From an uncultured Clostridia bacterium (GTDB lineage: Bacteria; Bacillota_A; Clostridia; Oscillospirales; Oscillospiraceae): DNA of 13,280 nt. Under the pieces are notes generated by a model. It saw nothing but the letters and a program-made list of their open reading frames with translations, was not told the DNA's origin and did no database searches. Both the position numbers and the translations under genes were made by a program. Below are positions 7,940 to 13,280 of this stretch, piece after piece; positions within the stretch are counted from its first letter, which is position 1, and every line of letters begins with the position of its first letter. The DNA lies in contig CAMJQX010000021.1 of assembly GCA_946408145.1 (NCBI GenBank), forward strand, positions 1-13,280. Direction: 5' to 3'.

Positions 7940-7977
7940 AAGATGAACGGCCTCTCGGAAGAGAGGCCGTTCATCTT
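7940..7977. terminator. Strong bidirectional terminator with GGAA loop
   Basis: AAGATGAACGGCCTCTC, loop GGAA, then its exact complement: a perfect 17-bp stem closed by a GNRA-type tetraloop. On plus the stem end itself supplies ATCTTTC. On minus the tail is CTTTTC. It serves the reductase gene and the convergent 108-residue gene. Confidence 0.9.
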
Positions 7978-8004
7978 TCAGAAGCACGGAGCTTTTGACC
8001 GAAG

Positions 8005-8331
8005 TCACGCGGGCTCGTAGGAGCGGCTGATCTCCACGCCCTCGGCGTTGAATTCCACATCCTCCATCAGCGTGGGATCCACACGGCTGCGGCGCTTGAC
8101 CACCATGCCCTCTCCCTTGTTGTTGAAGACCCAGATATAGTAGCCGCGGTAGGCCGGATCGGGCTTGCGGAAGGCGCCGGACTCATTGAGCCGGCAGAAT
8201 TTGGATCGGCCCTCCGCCGTGTCCAGCAGGTCGCCGGGGCCGCTGTAGAACAGCTCGTCCTGCGCGGCCTTCTTTTTGAATTCCTCCCACTCTTCTTCGG
8301 GGACATTGTTGACGTCGTTCGGCTGATACAT
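8005..8331 (-). CDS. Small acidic protein of unknown function
   Basis: 108 residues that I do not recognise. The N-terminal third is acidic and helical (PEEEWEEFKKKAAQDELF). The rest looks like beta-strands, with RGYYIWVFNNKGEGMVVKRR at about 62-81 reading as a hairpin. There is no signal peptide, membrane segment or metal motif (one Cys only). The ATG at 8331 is supported by TGAGGT (8338-8343), which overlaps the stop codon of the SDR gene; the gap between the two genes is nine bases. Such spacing indicates one transcript and probably translational coupling. Reality of the gene rests on the ribosome site, tight operon spacing and termination at the hairpin beyond its stop. The function could be accessory to the SDR or unrelated. 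Confidence 0.75.
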   Translation of the reverse strand: MYQPNDVNNVPEEEWEEFKKKAAQDELFYSGPGDLLDTAEGRSKFCRLNESGAFRKPDPAYRGYYIWVFNNKGEGMVVKRRSRVDPTLMEDVEFNAEGVEISRSYEPA

Positions 8332-8340
8332 GGCGAAACC

Positions 8341-9099
8341 TCACTTTCCCTGCTGCCTGCACCAGGTGTTCATGATAAAGCTTGTCGGCAGATGCTTCAC
8401 GAGCTGCACCTGCAGCCTCTCCGGGAGACCGAGCACGGAGACTTTCCTGCCCTTTTTCATGTCCCGGATCGCCTTGGCGATGACCTGCTCGGGCGGGTAG
8501 AAGCGGTTGTAATACCTGATCGTGTCGTCGTGCACGGCGTGCTCGAAAAACTCGGTGGTGATCCAGCCGGGGCATACCGCCATCACGCGGATGCCCTGCT
8601 TTTCCAGCTCCTTGCCCAGCGCACGGGAGAAGCTGAGCACGTAGGCCTTGGACGCGCCGTAGACGTTGATATAGGGGACAGGCTGCCAGGAGGACATCGA
8701 GCCCATGTTCCAGATCCTGGCGCCCGCCTTCATATACGGGATGCTCAAATGGCACATGCCGGTCAGCGCGCGGGAATTGAGGTCAATGATGTCGAGCTGG
8801 CGGTCCATGTCCATCTCCGCGAAGGTGCCGAAGAGGCCGAAGCCCGCGGCGTTGACCAGCACGTCGATCTCAGGCCGCTCCTTTTCCAGCAGTTCCCGGT
8901 AGGCATAGAGGCTCTCGCGCTTTTCCAGATCCCAGACCAGCGGGCGGATCGGATTGCGGCACTTCGCCTTGAGTTCCTCCAGCCGGTATTCGCGCCGCGC
9001 GATGACCCAGATCTCGTCAAACTGCTCTTCCCGATCCAGCGCGTAGACGAATTCCCGCCCCATGCCGGAGGACGCGCCGGTGATCACGGCGATCTTCAT
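8341..9099 (-). CDS. Short-chain dehydrogenase/reductase (classical SDR)
   Basis: 252 residues, typical for a classical SDR. The Rossmann motif TGASSGMG is at 7-14, NAAG at 83-86, a probable catalytic Ser at 134, and YGASK with Y147 and K151; a PG pair follows at 177-178. The Arg pair after the second strand (WVIARR, 31-36) favours NADP(H) over NAD(H). The C-terminal ~50 residues are basic and hydrophobic (IRDMKKGRKVSVLGLPERLQ onwards), resembling the substrate lid and tail of SDRs acting on lipid-like or steroid-like substrates, but the substrate cannot be told. I chose the ATG at 9099: GGGAGTG (9106-9112) stands seven bases upstream, and it overlaps the alternative TTG at 9114, ruling that one out. 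It is the first gene of a two-gene unit with the 108-residue protein. Confidence 0.9.
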   Translation of the reverse strand: MKIAVITGASSGMGREFVYALDREEQFDEIWVIARREYRLEELKAKCRNPIRPLVWDLEKRESLYAYRELLEKERPEIDVLVNAAGFGLFGTFAEMDMDRQLDIIDLNSRALTGMCHLSIPYMKAGARIWNMGSMSSWQPVPYINVYGASKAYVLSFSRALGKELEKQGIRVMAVCPGWITTEFFEHAVHDDTIRYYNRFYPPEQVIAKAIRDMKKGRKVSVLGLPERLQVQLVKHLPTSFIMNTWCRQQGK

Positions 9100-9128
9100 A
9101 AAAAACACTCCCAAACAAAACTGCCCTT

Positions 9129-9157
9129 AGGATACCACAGACAGGGGAGAAATACAA
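9129..9157 (-). promoter_or_regulatory. Possible promoter of the SDR operon
   Basis: On the minus strand TTGTAT (9157-9152), 17 bp, TATCCT (9134-9129). Both hexamers are imperfect. The position, directly after the terminator hairpin at 9164-9191 and ~30 bases before the ATG, supports it. Confidence 0.4.
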
Positions 9158-9163
9158 CTAAAA

Positions 9164-9191
9164 GAGGGGACAGGCTTTTGCCTGTCCCCTC
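9164..9191 (-). terminator. Hairpin terminator downstream of the wall-anchored protein gene (copy 1)
   Basis: Stem GAGGGGACAGGC, loop TTTT, stem GCCTGTCCCCTC: a perfect 12 bp. Minus-strand transcripts leave it into TTTTAGTTGTATTTC, a usable U-tract, so it most likely ends transcription of the surface gene before the SDR promoter. A near-copy lies at 9246-9273. Confidence 0.8.
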
Positions 9192-9245
9192 AGAATGCAG
9201 ACAAACCCAAGGCGACCAGAATAGACGCGCATGGGGAGAGCGCGA

Positions 9246-9273
9246 GAGGGGACAGGCTTTCGCCTGCCCCCTT
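9246..9273. repeat. Second copy of the GGGGACAGGC hairpin
   Basis: AGGGGACAGGC, loop TTTC, GCCTGCCCCCT: an 11-bp stem with one A-C mismatch, almost the same sequence as the hairpin at 9164-9191. It begins about 20 bases past the surface gene's stop. On the minus strand it lacks a U-tract (next bases are CTCGCGC), so on its own it would be a poor terminator. It may be a duplicated or dispersed element. Confidence 0.7.
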
Positions 9274-9294
9274 TGCGTGAAACTCAGGTATGCT

Positions 9295-12200
9295 TTAGTG
9301 CTTGCCGCCGGTATTGTTCCGCCTGGCAGCGGGCTTGCTGCCGCCCTTCCTGCCGCGGAAGTAGAAGTAGGCGACGATGCCGAGAACGACGAGCGCGGAG
9401 GCGGCCAGCAGGCCGATCCAGAGAACCAGATTGTTCTCGTCGCCGGTGCGCGGGCTCTTGCTGTTGTTCGCGCCGTTGCCCTGAAGGACCTTCAGCGTAC
9501 CGTCGATCTTGGTGATGTCATAGTTCCTGGTGACATCGTTGCCCTTGCTGTCGACGATCGACACATCGGTGACCTTCTTGGTGTAGGTGCCGACGGAGAC
9601 GGGGCCGTTCTTGATCAGGTTGCCCTGGCTGTCGGTCACGGCGAACTTGACGACCGAGAACTTGTGCCCGCTGACGAGCGCGGTGGCCTTCACATTGTCG
9701 TTCTTGAGTGCGCTGCCGTCATAGTACTTCTCGGCGGAGACGGCGGTCAGCGTCACCTTGAAGGGCTCGATCTTCAGCGCGCCCTCCGCCAGCGTGATGT
9801 TGTACTTGCCGCTGCCCTGCCCGTTGAGCGCGAAGGGAACGGCGTTGCCGCTGCTGTCCTTGATGACGACGGTGCTGATCCTGTTGGCGACGCTGCCGGC
9901 GTCGGTGATGACGCTGGAGGGATCGAAGCTGACCGAGATGGTGTCGCCGTCGGAGAGATTGGAGGAGAGCGTGAACTCCTTGCAGTCATGCGGCTGGCCG
10001 TCGTAGGCCCAGGTCTGGGATTTGGCGGTCACGGTGACGGGCGTCATGGAGGCGGGGCTGCCCGTAATGGTCAGGGTGCCGAGACGGTAGGGCAGGGTGC
10101 TGAAGAAGCTGTAGTTTCCGCTCACATCGTTGCCGCTGGCGTCCTTGACGGTGTAGGCGGTGAGCATGATGTCATAGGTGCCGGCGTCCCTGGCTCCGCT
10201 GACGCGGGCGCCGTTCTGGTAGATGTCCAGATTGATGGAGAGCGAGTGGCCGTTGATCTTGTCGGAGCTGATCTTGGAGGCATATTCGTTCTGCAGGCTG
10301 AAGGTGCTGCCGTCATAGGTCTTGCTCACGTTCTGGCCCATGATGCTCAGCCTGCGCGGCGTGACAACGACGGTGCCGTTCTGGACGGCCACGTTGTAGG
10401 AGCTCGCGGTCACGTCCTTGCCGCTGGCGTCGGTAATGACGATCCTGGAGATCGTGGAGGTGGCGCCGTTGGTCACGTTGACGGAGCCGCCGCTGTACTC
10501 GGCCTTGAGCGTGTCGCCGCTGTTGAGCGTGCCGGAGACGATCTCGTATTCATTGGCGGTGATGAGCTCGCCCGTGTACTCGGCGGTGCGATCCTTGGCC
10601 TTGACGGTCAGGCTGAGCTTCTCGGGCGCAGCGGGCTCGGCGATCGTGAGCTTGCCGGTACTCTCGGCGTCGGTGAAGACGAGCTTGATCTCGCGCTCGC
10701 CGGAGGCAAACTTCTCAAGCGTACCGGCGGGGATGTCGATGATCGTGCTGCCCTGCCGCACCGTGTAGTCGGCGTCGCGGGTCATCTTGACGCCGTCGAC
10801 CAGCAGGCTGTCGAACTTGGCATAGTCGTAATTGACGGTGGCGGTGATGCTGCTGTTGCTGCCGCGGGTCCAGGAGGGAGCGCTGAAGACGGGAGCGGGC
10901 AGGATCTGCATCTCCTTCTTCGGCGTGTAATTGTCGCGGAACTCGTAGCCGCAGACCCTGCACTTGTGCAGCGTGTAGCCCTCGGCATTCACAGTGGCGT
11001 CGACCACGGTCACTTCGTAATCGTGATCCTTCATCGGGATCTCCTGCGTGTAGGTATCGCCGCAGTTGGCGCAGGTGAAGGTCTTGACGCCGGGAACGGT
11101 GCAGGTCGGCTCCTGCGTGATCTGCTCGGTGTAATTATGGCCGATGGCGGGGATCTCCTCGGTGTAGGTGTCGCCGCACTCGCAGGTGAAGGTCTTGACG
11201 CCGGCTTCCGTGCAGGTGGGCTCCTTCGTGATCTGCTCGGTGTAGCTGTGCGTGTGCTCAAGCTTGGGGACAAAGTTGTCGCGGTAGCTGTCGCCGCAGA
11301 CGGTGCAGGTATGCTCGGTATAGCCCTCGGCCTCATAGGTGGGGGCCACGACGGTCTCCGTATAGCTGTGGCCGGTGGCGGGGATCTCCTCGGTGTAGGA
11401 GTCGCCGCACTCACAGGTGAAGGTCTTGACGCCGGCTTCGGTGCAGCTGGGCTCCTTCGTGATCTGCTCGGTGTAGCTGTGCACGTGCTCGAGCTTGGGG
11501 ACGTAGTTGTCGCGGTAGCTGTCGCCGCAGACGGAGCAGATGTGCTCGGTGTAGCCCTCGGCCTCGTAGGTGGGGGCCACGACGGTCTCCGTGTAGCTGT
11601 GGCCGGTGGCGGGAATCTCTTCGGTGTAGCTGTCGCCGCACTCACAGGTGAAGGTCTTCAGACCGGGCGTCGTGCAGGTCGCGTTCTGCGTGATCTGCTC
11701 GACGTAGCTGTGCACGTGCTCGAGCTTGGGGACGTAGTTGTCGCGGTAGCTGTCGCCGCAGACGGAGCAGATGTGCTCGGTGTAGCCCTCGGCCTCATAG
11801 GTGGGAGGCACCACGGTGTCGTAGTAGCTGTGGCCGGTGGCGGGGATGACCTCGCTCATGGTCTCGTTGCACTCGGAGCAGGTCAGGTAGCGCACACCGT
11901 CGCTCTCACAGGTGGCGGGGGTCACGGAGCTCTCGTACCAGCTGTGCTCGTGGACGGAAGGCTCGACGGGGATGAAGGGGTCGTCCGGGACGGGCTCGAC
12001 GGGGATGAAGGGATCGTCCGGGACGGGCTCGACGGGGACCTCCTCGTCTTCCCACTGGGCGACCAGCGTGCAGTCGGCATAGGGCTGGATCTGGGAGCCG
12101 GTGCTCACGTCCACCACGGAGCCGCTGCCGTAGGTCAGCTGCCAGCCGGTGAAGCGCTTGCCCGGCACGCTCTCGAACATGGGCTGCACCGTGAAGCTCG

Positions 12201-12819
12201 TGCCGAAGCCGCCGCCCTCGGCGGGGGGAACGTTGGCATAGGCCTCGCCGCTGCTGTAGGAGACGGTGACGTAGCTGATCTTCTCGAGAAGCTCCAGACG
12301 GATCAGCAGCGTGTAGCTGCCGCCGATATTGGAGAGGCGGGCGCTGTCAAAGGACCAGGGATCGTACTCATCGGCGAATTTCGCGCTTTTGAGCGTCACC
12401 CGGGTGCCGGTCGTGCTGGGATAGTCGGCCGCGCCCTCCAGAGAGGCGGGGGCCTGCCCGGGCGCCAGCTCGCTGGCGTAGATGTACGCCTCAGCGACAT
12501 AGTAGCCCTCGGGCGGGGTGATGGTCAGATCGCTGTTCATCAGGTCGGACAGGCTGATCGTGGACCAGTAGCCCAGCTCGCTGCCGCCGAGGTTCATGCT
12601 CAGGTATTTTCCCTCGGGCAGGTTGACAGACTCGCCGTCCATCCGCGCGGAGACTTCATATCCGTCCGCGTTGACCGTGGGGATGTACACCGCGATCGAC
12701 AGCGGCTCATTTCCGGTCACAGAGGGATCGGTCTGGGCGCTCGCGGTCACGCCTGCGATCTGGAGCATGAATACCAGAACGAACAGGAGGCTCAGGGCGC
12801 TTTTCCAATTCTTCTTCAT
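9295..12819 (-). CDS. Sortase-anchored multidomain surface protein (Cys-rich GH repeats, X2-like, MBG-like, SPRTG)
   Basis: 1174 residues. In order: signal peptide (1-28, cleavage after ASA); unrecognised region; InlB-like repeat (~202-256, RFTGW...CTLVAQWE); an 11-residue PVEPVPDDPFI repeat linker (~261-287); nine Cys-rich GH repeats (~290-635); an X2/Ig-like domain (~640-728, DYTVRQGSTIIDI); four MBG-like domains (~735-1114, three with YDG, the first with YTG, each closing on a G(T/A)LxV/I strand); SPRTG at 1122-1126, a membrane helix at ~1131-1154 and a basic tail. This is the classic plan for a protein covalently attached to peptidoglycan, with repeats projecting an N-terminal head. I prefer the ATG at 12819: AGGTG at 12827-12831 is seven bases before it, but only one base before the ATG at 12825. 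A class B sortase gene lies immediately upstream. Role is probably adhesion or surface display; the ligand is unknown. Confidence 0.93.
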   Translation of the reverse strand: MKKNWKSALSLLFVLVFMLQIAGVTASAQTDPSVTGNEPLSIAVYIPTVNADGYEVSARMDGESVNLPEGKYLSMNLGGSELGYWSTISLSDLMNSDLTITPPEGYYVAEAYIYASELAPGQAPASLEGAADYPSTTGTRVTLKSAKFADEYDPWSFDSARLSNIGGSYTLLIRLELLEKISYVTVSYSSGEAYANVPPAEGGGFGTSFTVQPMFESVPGKRFTGWQLTYGSGSVVDVSTGSQIQPYADCTLVAQWEDEEVPVEPVPDDPFIPVEPVPDDPFIPVEPSVHEHSWYESSVTPATCESDGVRYLTCSECNETMSEVIPATGHSYYDTVVPPTYEAEGYTEHICSVCGDSYRDNYVPKLEHVHSYVEQITQNATCTTPGLKTFTCECGDSYTEEIPATGHSYTETVVAPTYEAEGYTEHICSVCGDSYRDNYVPKLEHVHSYTEQITKEPSCTEAGVKTFTCECGDSYTEEIPATGHSYTETVVAPTYEAEGYTEHTCTVCGDSYRDNFVPKLEHTHSYTEQITKEPTCTEAGVKTFTCECGDTYTEEIPAIGHNYTEQITQEPTCTVPGVKTFTCANCGDTYTQEIPMKDHDYEVTVVDATVNAEGYTLHKCRVCGYEFRDNYTPKKEMQILPAPVFSAPSWTRGSNSSITATVNYDYAKFDSLLVDGVKMTRDADYTVRQGSTIIDIPAGTLEKFASGEREIKLVFTDAESTGKLTIAEPAAPEKLSLTVKAKDRTAEYTGELITANEYEIVSGTLNSGDTLKAEYSGGSVNVTNGATSTISRIVITDASGKDVTASSYNVAVQNGTVVVTPRRLSIMGQNVSKTYDGSTFSLQNEYASKISSDKINGHSLSINLDIYQNGARVSGARDAGTYDIMLTAYTVKDASGNDVSGNYSFFSTLPYRLGTLTITGSPASMTPVTVTAKSQTWAYDGQPHDCKEFTLSSNLSDGDTISVSFDPSSVITDAGSVANRISTVVIKDSSGNAVPFALNGQGSGKYNITLAEGALKIEPFKVTLTAVSAEKYYDGSALKNDNVKATALVSGHKFSVVKFAVTDSQGNLIKNGPVSVGTYTKKVTDVSIVDSKGNDVTRNYDITKIDGTLKVLQGNGANNSKSPRTGDENNLVLWIGLLAASALVVLGIVAYFYFRGRKGGSKPAARRNNTGGKH
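9298..9456 (-). other. Cell-wall sorting signal (SPRTG, hydrophobic helix, basic tail)
   Basis: The C-terminal 53 residues encode SPRTGDENN, about 24 hydrophobic residues (LVLWIGLLAASALVVLGIVA and on), then RGRK and a further basic stretch. The motif is a variant of LPxTG. SPxTG/PPxTG forms are the known substrates of Clostridioides difficile sortase B, which agrees with the class B sortase gene next door. Confidence 0.88.
10915..11952 (-). repeat. Array of nine Cys-rich GH repeats with 231-bp higher-order period
   Basis: Two unit types alternate. Type A (~39 residues): H-x-Y, a TC or SC, then TFTCECGD(S/T)Y and EIPATGH. Type B (~38 residues): YEAEGYTEH, C-x-V-C-GDSYRDN, VPKLEH. The order is A B A B A B A A B. 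The three consecutive B+A pairs occupy 11599-11829, 11368-11598 and 11137-11367, each exactly 231 bp and over 90% alike by eye between the last two. The first A (11830-11952) has CSEC, and the eighth unit has CANC. Each unit has two or three Cys plus His, suggesting metal or disulfide stabilisation. Confidence 0.88.
11960..12039 (-). repeat. 33-bp tandem repeat encoding a Pro/Val/Asp linker
   Basis: Two full 33-bp copies (11960-11992 and 11993-12025) differ at one base; a partial third follows. They encode PVEPVPDDPFI, a stiff, acidic, proline-rich spacer between the InlB-like domain and the Cys-rich array. Slippage could change the copy number between strains. Confidence 0.85.
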
Positions 12820-12850
12820 TTTCATTCACCTCATAAGCTGTTTGCTCTAT

Positions 12851-12868
12851 CGGGACCACGCGGCCCCG
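12851..12868 (-). other. Small hairpin in the leader of the surface gene
   Basis: On the minus strand CGGGGCC, loop GCGT, GGTCCCG: seven pairs including one G-U. It lies between the predicted transcription start and the ribosome site AGGTG. It may protect the mRNA 5' end; it is too small to call a riboswitch. Confidence 0.45.
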
Positions 12869-12883
12869 AACTCTTACAATACC

Positions 12884-12912
12884 ATTATAGATGCGCTTTT
12901 TTCGGAAAACAA
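12884..12912 (-). promoter_or_regulatory. Sigma-A promoter of the surface protein gene
   Basis: On the minus strand TTGTTT (12912-12907), 17 bp, TATAAT (12889-12884). The -10 is perfect, and the -35 keeps TTG. It gives the surface gene its own start separate from the sortase gene, with a leader of roughly 55-60 bases. Confidence 0.75.
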
Positions 12913-12914
12913 CA

Positions 12915-12926
12915 TAAGAATTCTTA
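12915..12926. promoter_or_regulatory. AT-rich 12-bp palindrome directly upstream of the -35
   Basis: TAAGAATTCTTA is a perfect inverted repeat two bases upstream of the -35 hexamer, in otherwise GC-rich DNA. The place fits either an UP element for RNA polymerase or an operator half-site pair. Only one copy is seen, so the regulatory role is a guess. Confidence 0.35.
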
Positions 12927-12966
12927 AGTCGAAGGGGCCAGAATCTGCCAGATCCCGCGCGCTTTT

Positions 12967-13280
12967 TCAGCCGATCGGCACCATCTTGCCGAGCACCACA
13001 TAGCGCGCGTCGTACCACTCGTAGGAGCAGGTGGAGAGGGTGATGATGTGGTCGTCCGGCGTCACCTGCACGTCGGTCTTGAAATCGGAGTGGGAGACCA
13101 TGCGGTCGATCCAGTTCTGGAAGCTCGTGTCATCGGCAAAGCCGATGGTGTAGGTGTCGGAGTCCGCGTCGCAGACAAAGCCGGCGAACACGTCCACCCG
13201 ATAGTTCTGCGTCGGGGTGTTGACGTAGAGCGTGGGGTGCTTGGAATAATACTCCGGGTCGGTCTGATACTTCTTGAGGC
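12967..13280 (-). CDS. srtB: Class B sortase (C-terminal part; start lies beyond the window)
   Basis: 104 residues are visible and the frame stays open to the window edge; the GTG at 13197 is internal. The signature TLSTCSYEW carries the catalytic Cys, and DARYVVLGKM carries the conserved Arg. Upstream, LYVNTP followed by YRVDVFAGFVCDAD, and FADDTSFQNWIDRMVSHS, match the strands and helix before the active site in class B sortases. The catalytic His would lie outside the window. Sortases cut a sorting motif between Thr and Gly and join the protein to peptidoglycan or to pilin. The gene precedes an SPRTG protein gene by about 140 bases on the same strand, making that protein the likely substrate. 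No clear terminator lies between them, so readthrough is possible despite the internal promoter. Confidence 0.9.
   Translation of the reverse strand, partial: LKKYQTDPEYYSKHPTLYVNTPTQNYRVDVFAGFVCDADSDTYTIGFADDTSFQNWIDRMVSHSDFKTDVQVTPDDHIITLSTCSYEWYDARYVVLGKMVPIG

Noticed and set aside
10915..11952. CRISPR-like array from regularly spaced repeats
   Set aside because: The repeats are coding, in frame, 231 bp long as pairs and contiguous with no variable spacers; no cas genes are nearby.
12826..12880. Riboswitch or RNA thermometer in the surface gene leader
   Set aside because: Only one seven-pair hairpin is present in a leader of under 60 bases; no known aptamer pattern is visible.
8392..12927. 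Very long plus-strand frame, 1511 codons, Gly/Val/Ala/Asp-rich and repetitive
   Set aside because: It lies antisense to two well-supported genes and crosses two terminator hairpins and an intergenic gap. Its repeats mirror the Cys-rich and MBG repeats of the real gene. Register and codon bias explain it.

Overview
The window looks like chromosomal DNA from a GC-rich, gut-type Clostridia (Firmicutes), probably in or near the Oscillospiraceae. This is an inference from several things: sigma-A promoters of TTGACA-N17-TATAAT type, Shine-Dalgarno sites, choline-binding-type cell-wall repeats, InlB-type (Listeria-Bacteroides) repeats, a class B sortase with an SPxTG substrate, and an aldo/keto reductase carrying ferredoxin clusters. 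I see no phage, IS, tRNA, rRNA or CRISPR signal. No gene-free gap reaches 300 bases.

Layout. 1-3407 (+) is the 3' part of a very large secreted protein. It has GH-type repeats, two InlB-like repeats and ten choline-binding-type wall repeats at the C-terminus. A hairpin terminator separates it from a TspO/MBR membrane protein (3490-3966, -). Divergent from that is a lone CobT/NorD-like von Willebrand A protein (4115-5833, +). It faces a D-lyxose isomerase (5962-6651, -) across a second hairpin. The isomerase is divergent from an aldo/keto reductase with two C-terminal [4Fe-4S] motifs (6810-7925, +), and both sides have recognisable promoters. After a third shared hairpin comes a two-gene minus-strand unit: an SDR oxidoreductase (8341-9099) followed by a 108-residue unknown (8005-8331).

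The right third (9295-13280) is a cell-surface locus on the minus strand. A class B sortase, cut by the window edge, lies directly upstream of a 1174-residue wall-anchored protein. That protein has a signal peptide, a Pro/Val linker, nine Cys-rich GH-type repeats with an exact 231-bp higher-order period, an X2-like domain, four MBG-like domains and a C-terminal SPRTG sorting signal. The obvious reading is that the sortase anchors its neighbour. The two surface proteins share the repeat style but are held in the envelope by different means.

No wholly new system is evident. The best leads are the dedicated sortase/substrate pair with its metal-site-like repeat array, the vWA protein without an adjacent MoxR-type ATPase, the uncharacterised central part of the first surface protein, and a pair of near-identical hairpins at 9164-9273. 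A 4.5-kb plus-strand open frame at 8392-12927 is an antisense artefact of codon bias.
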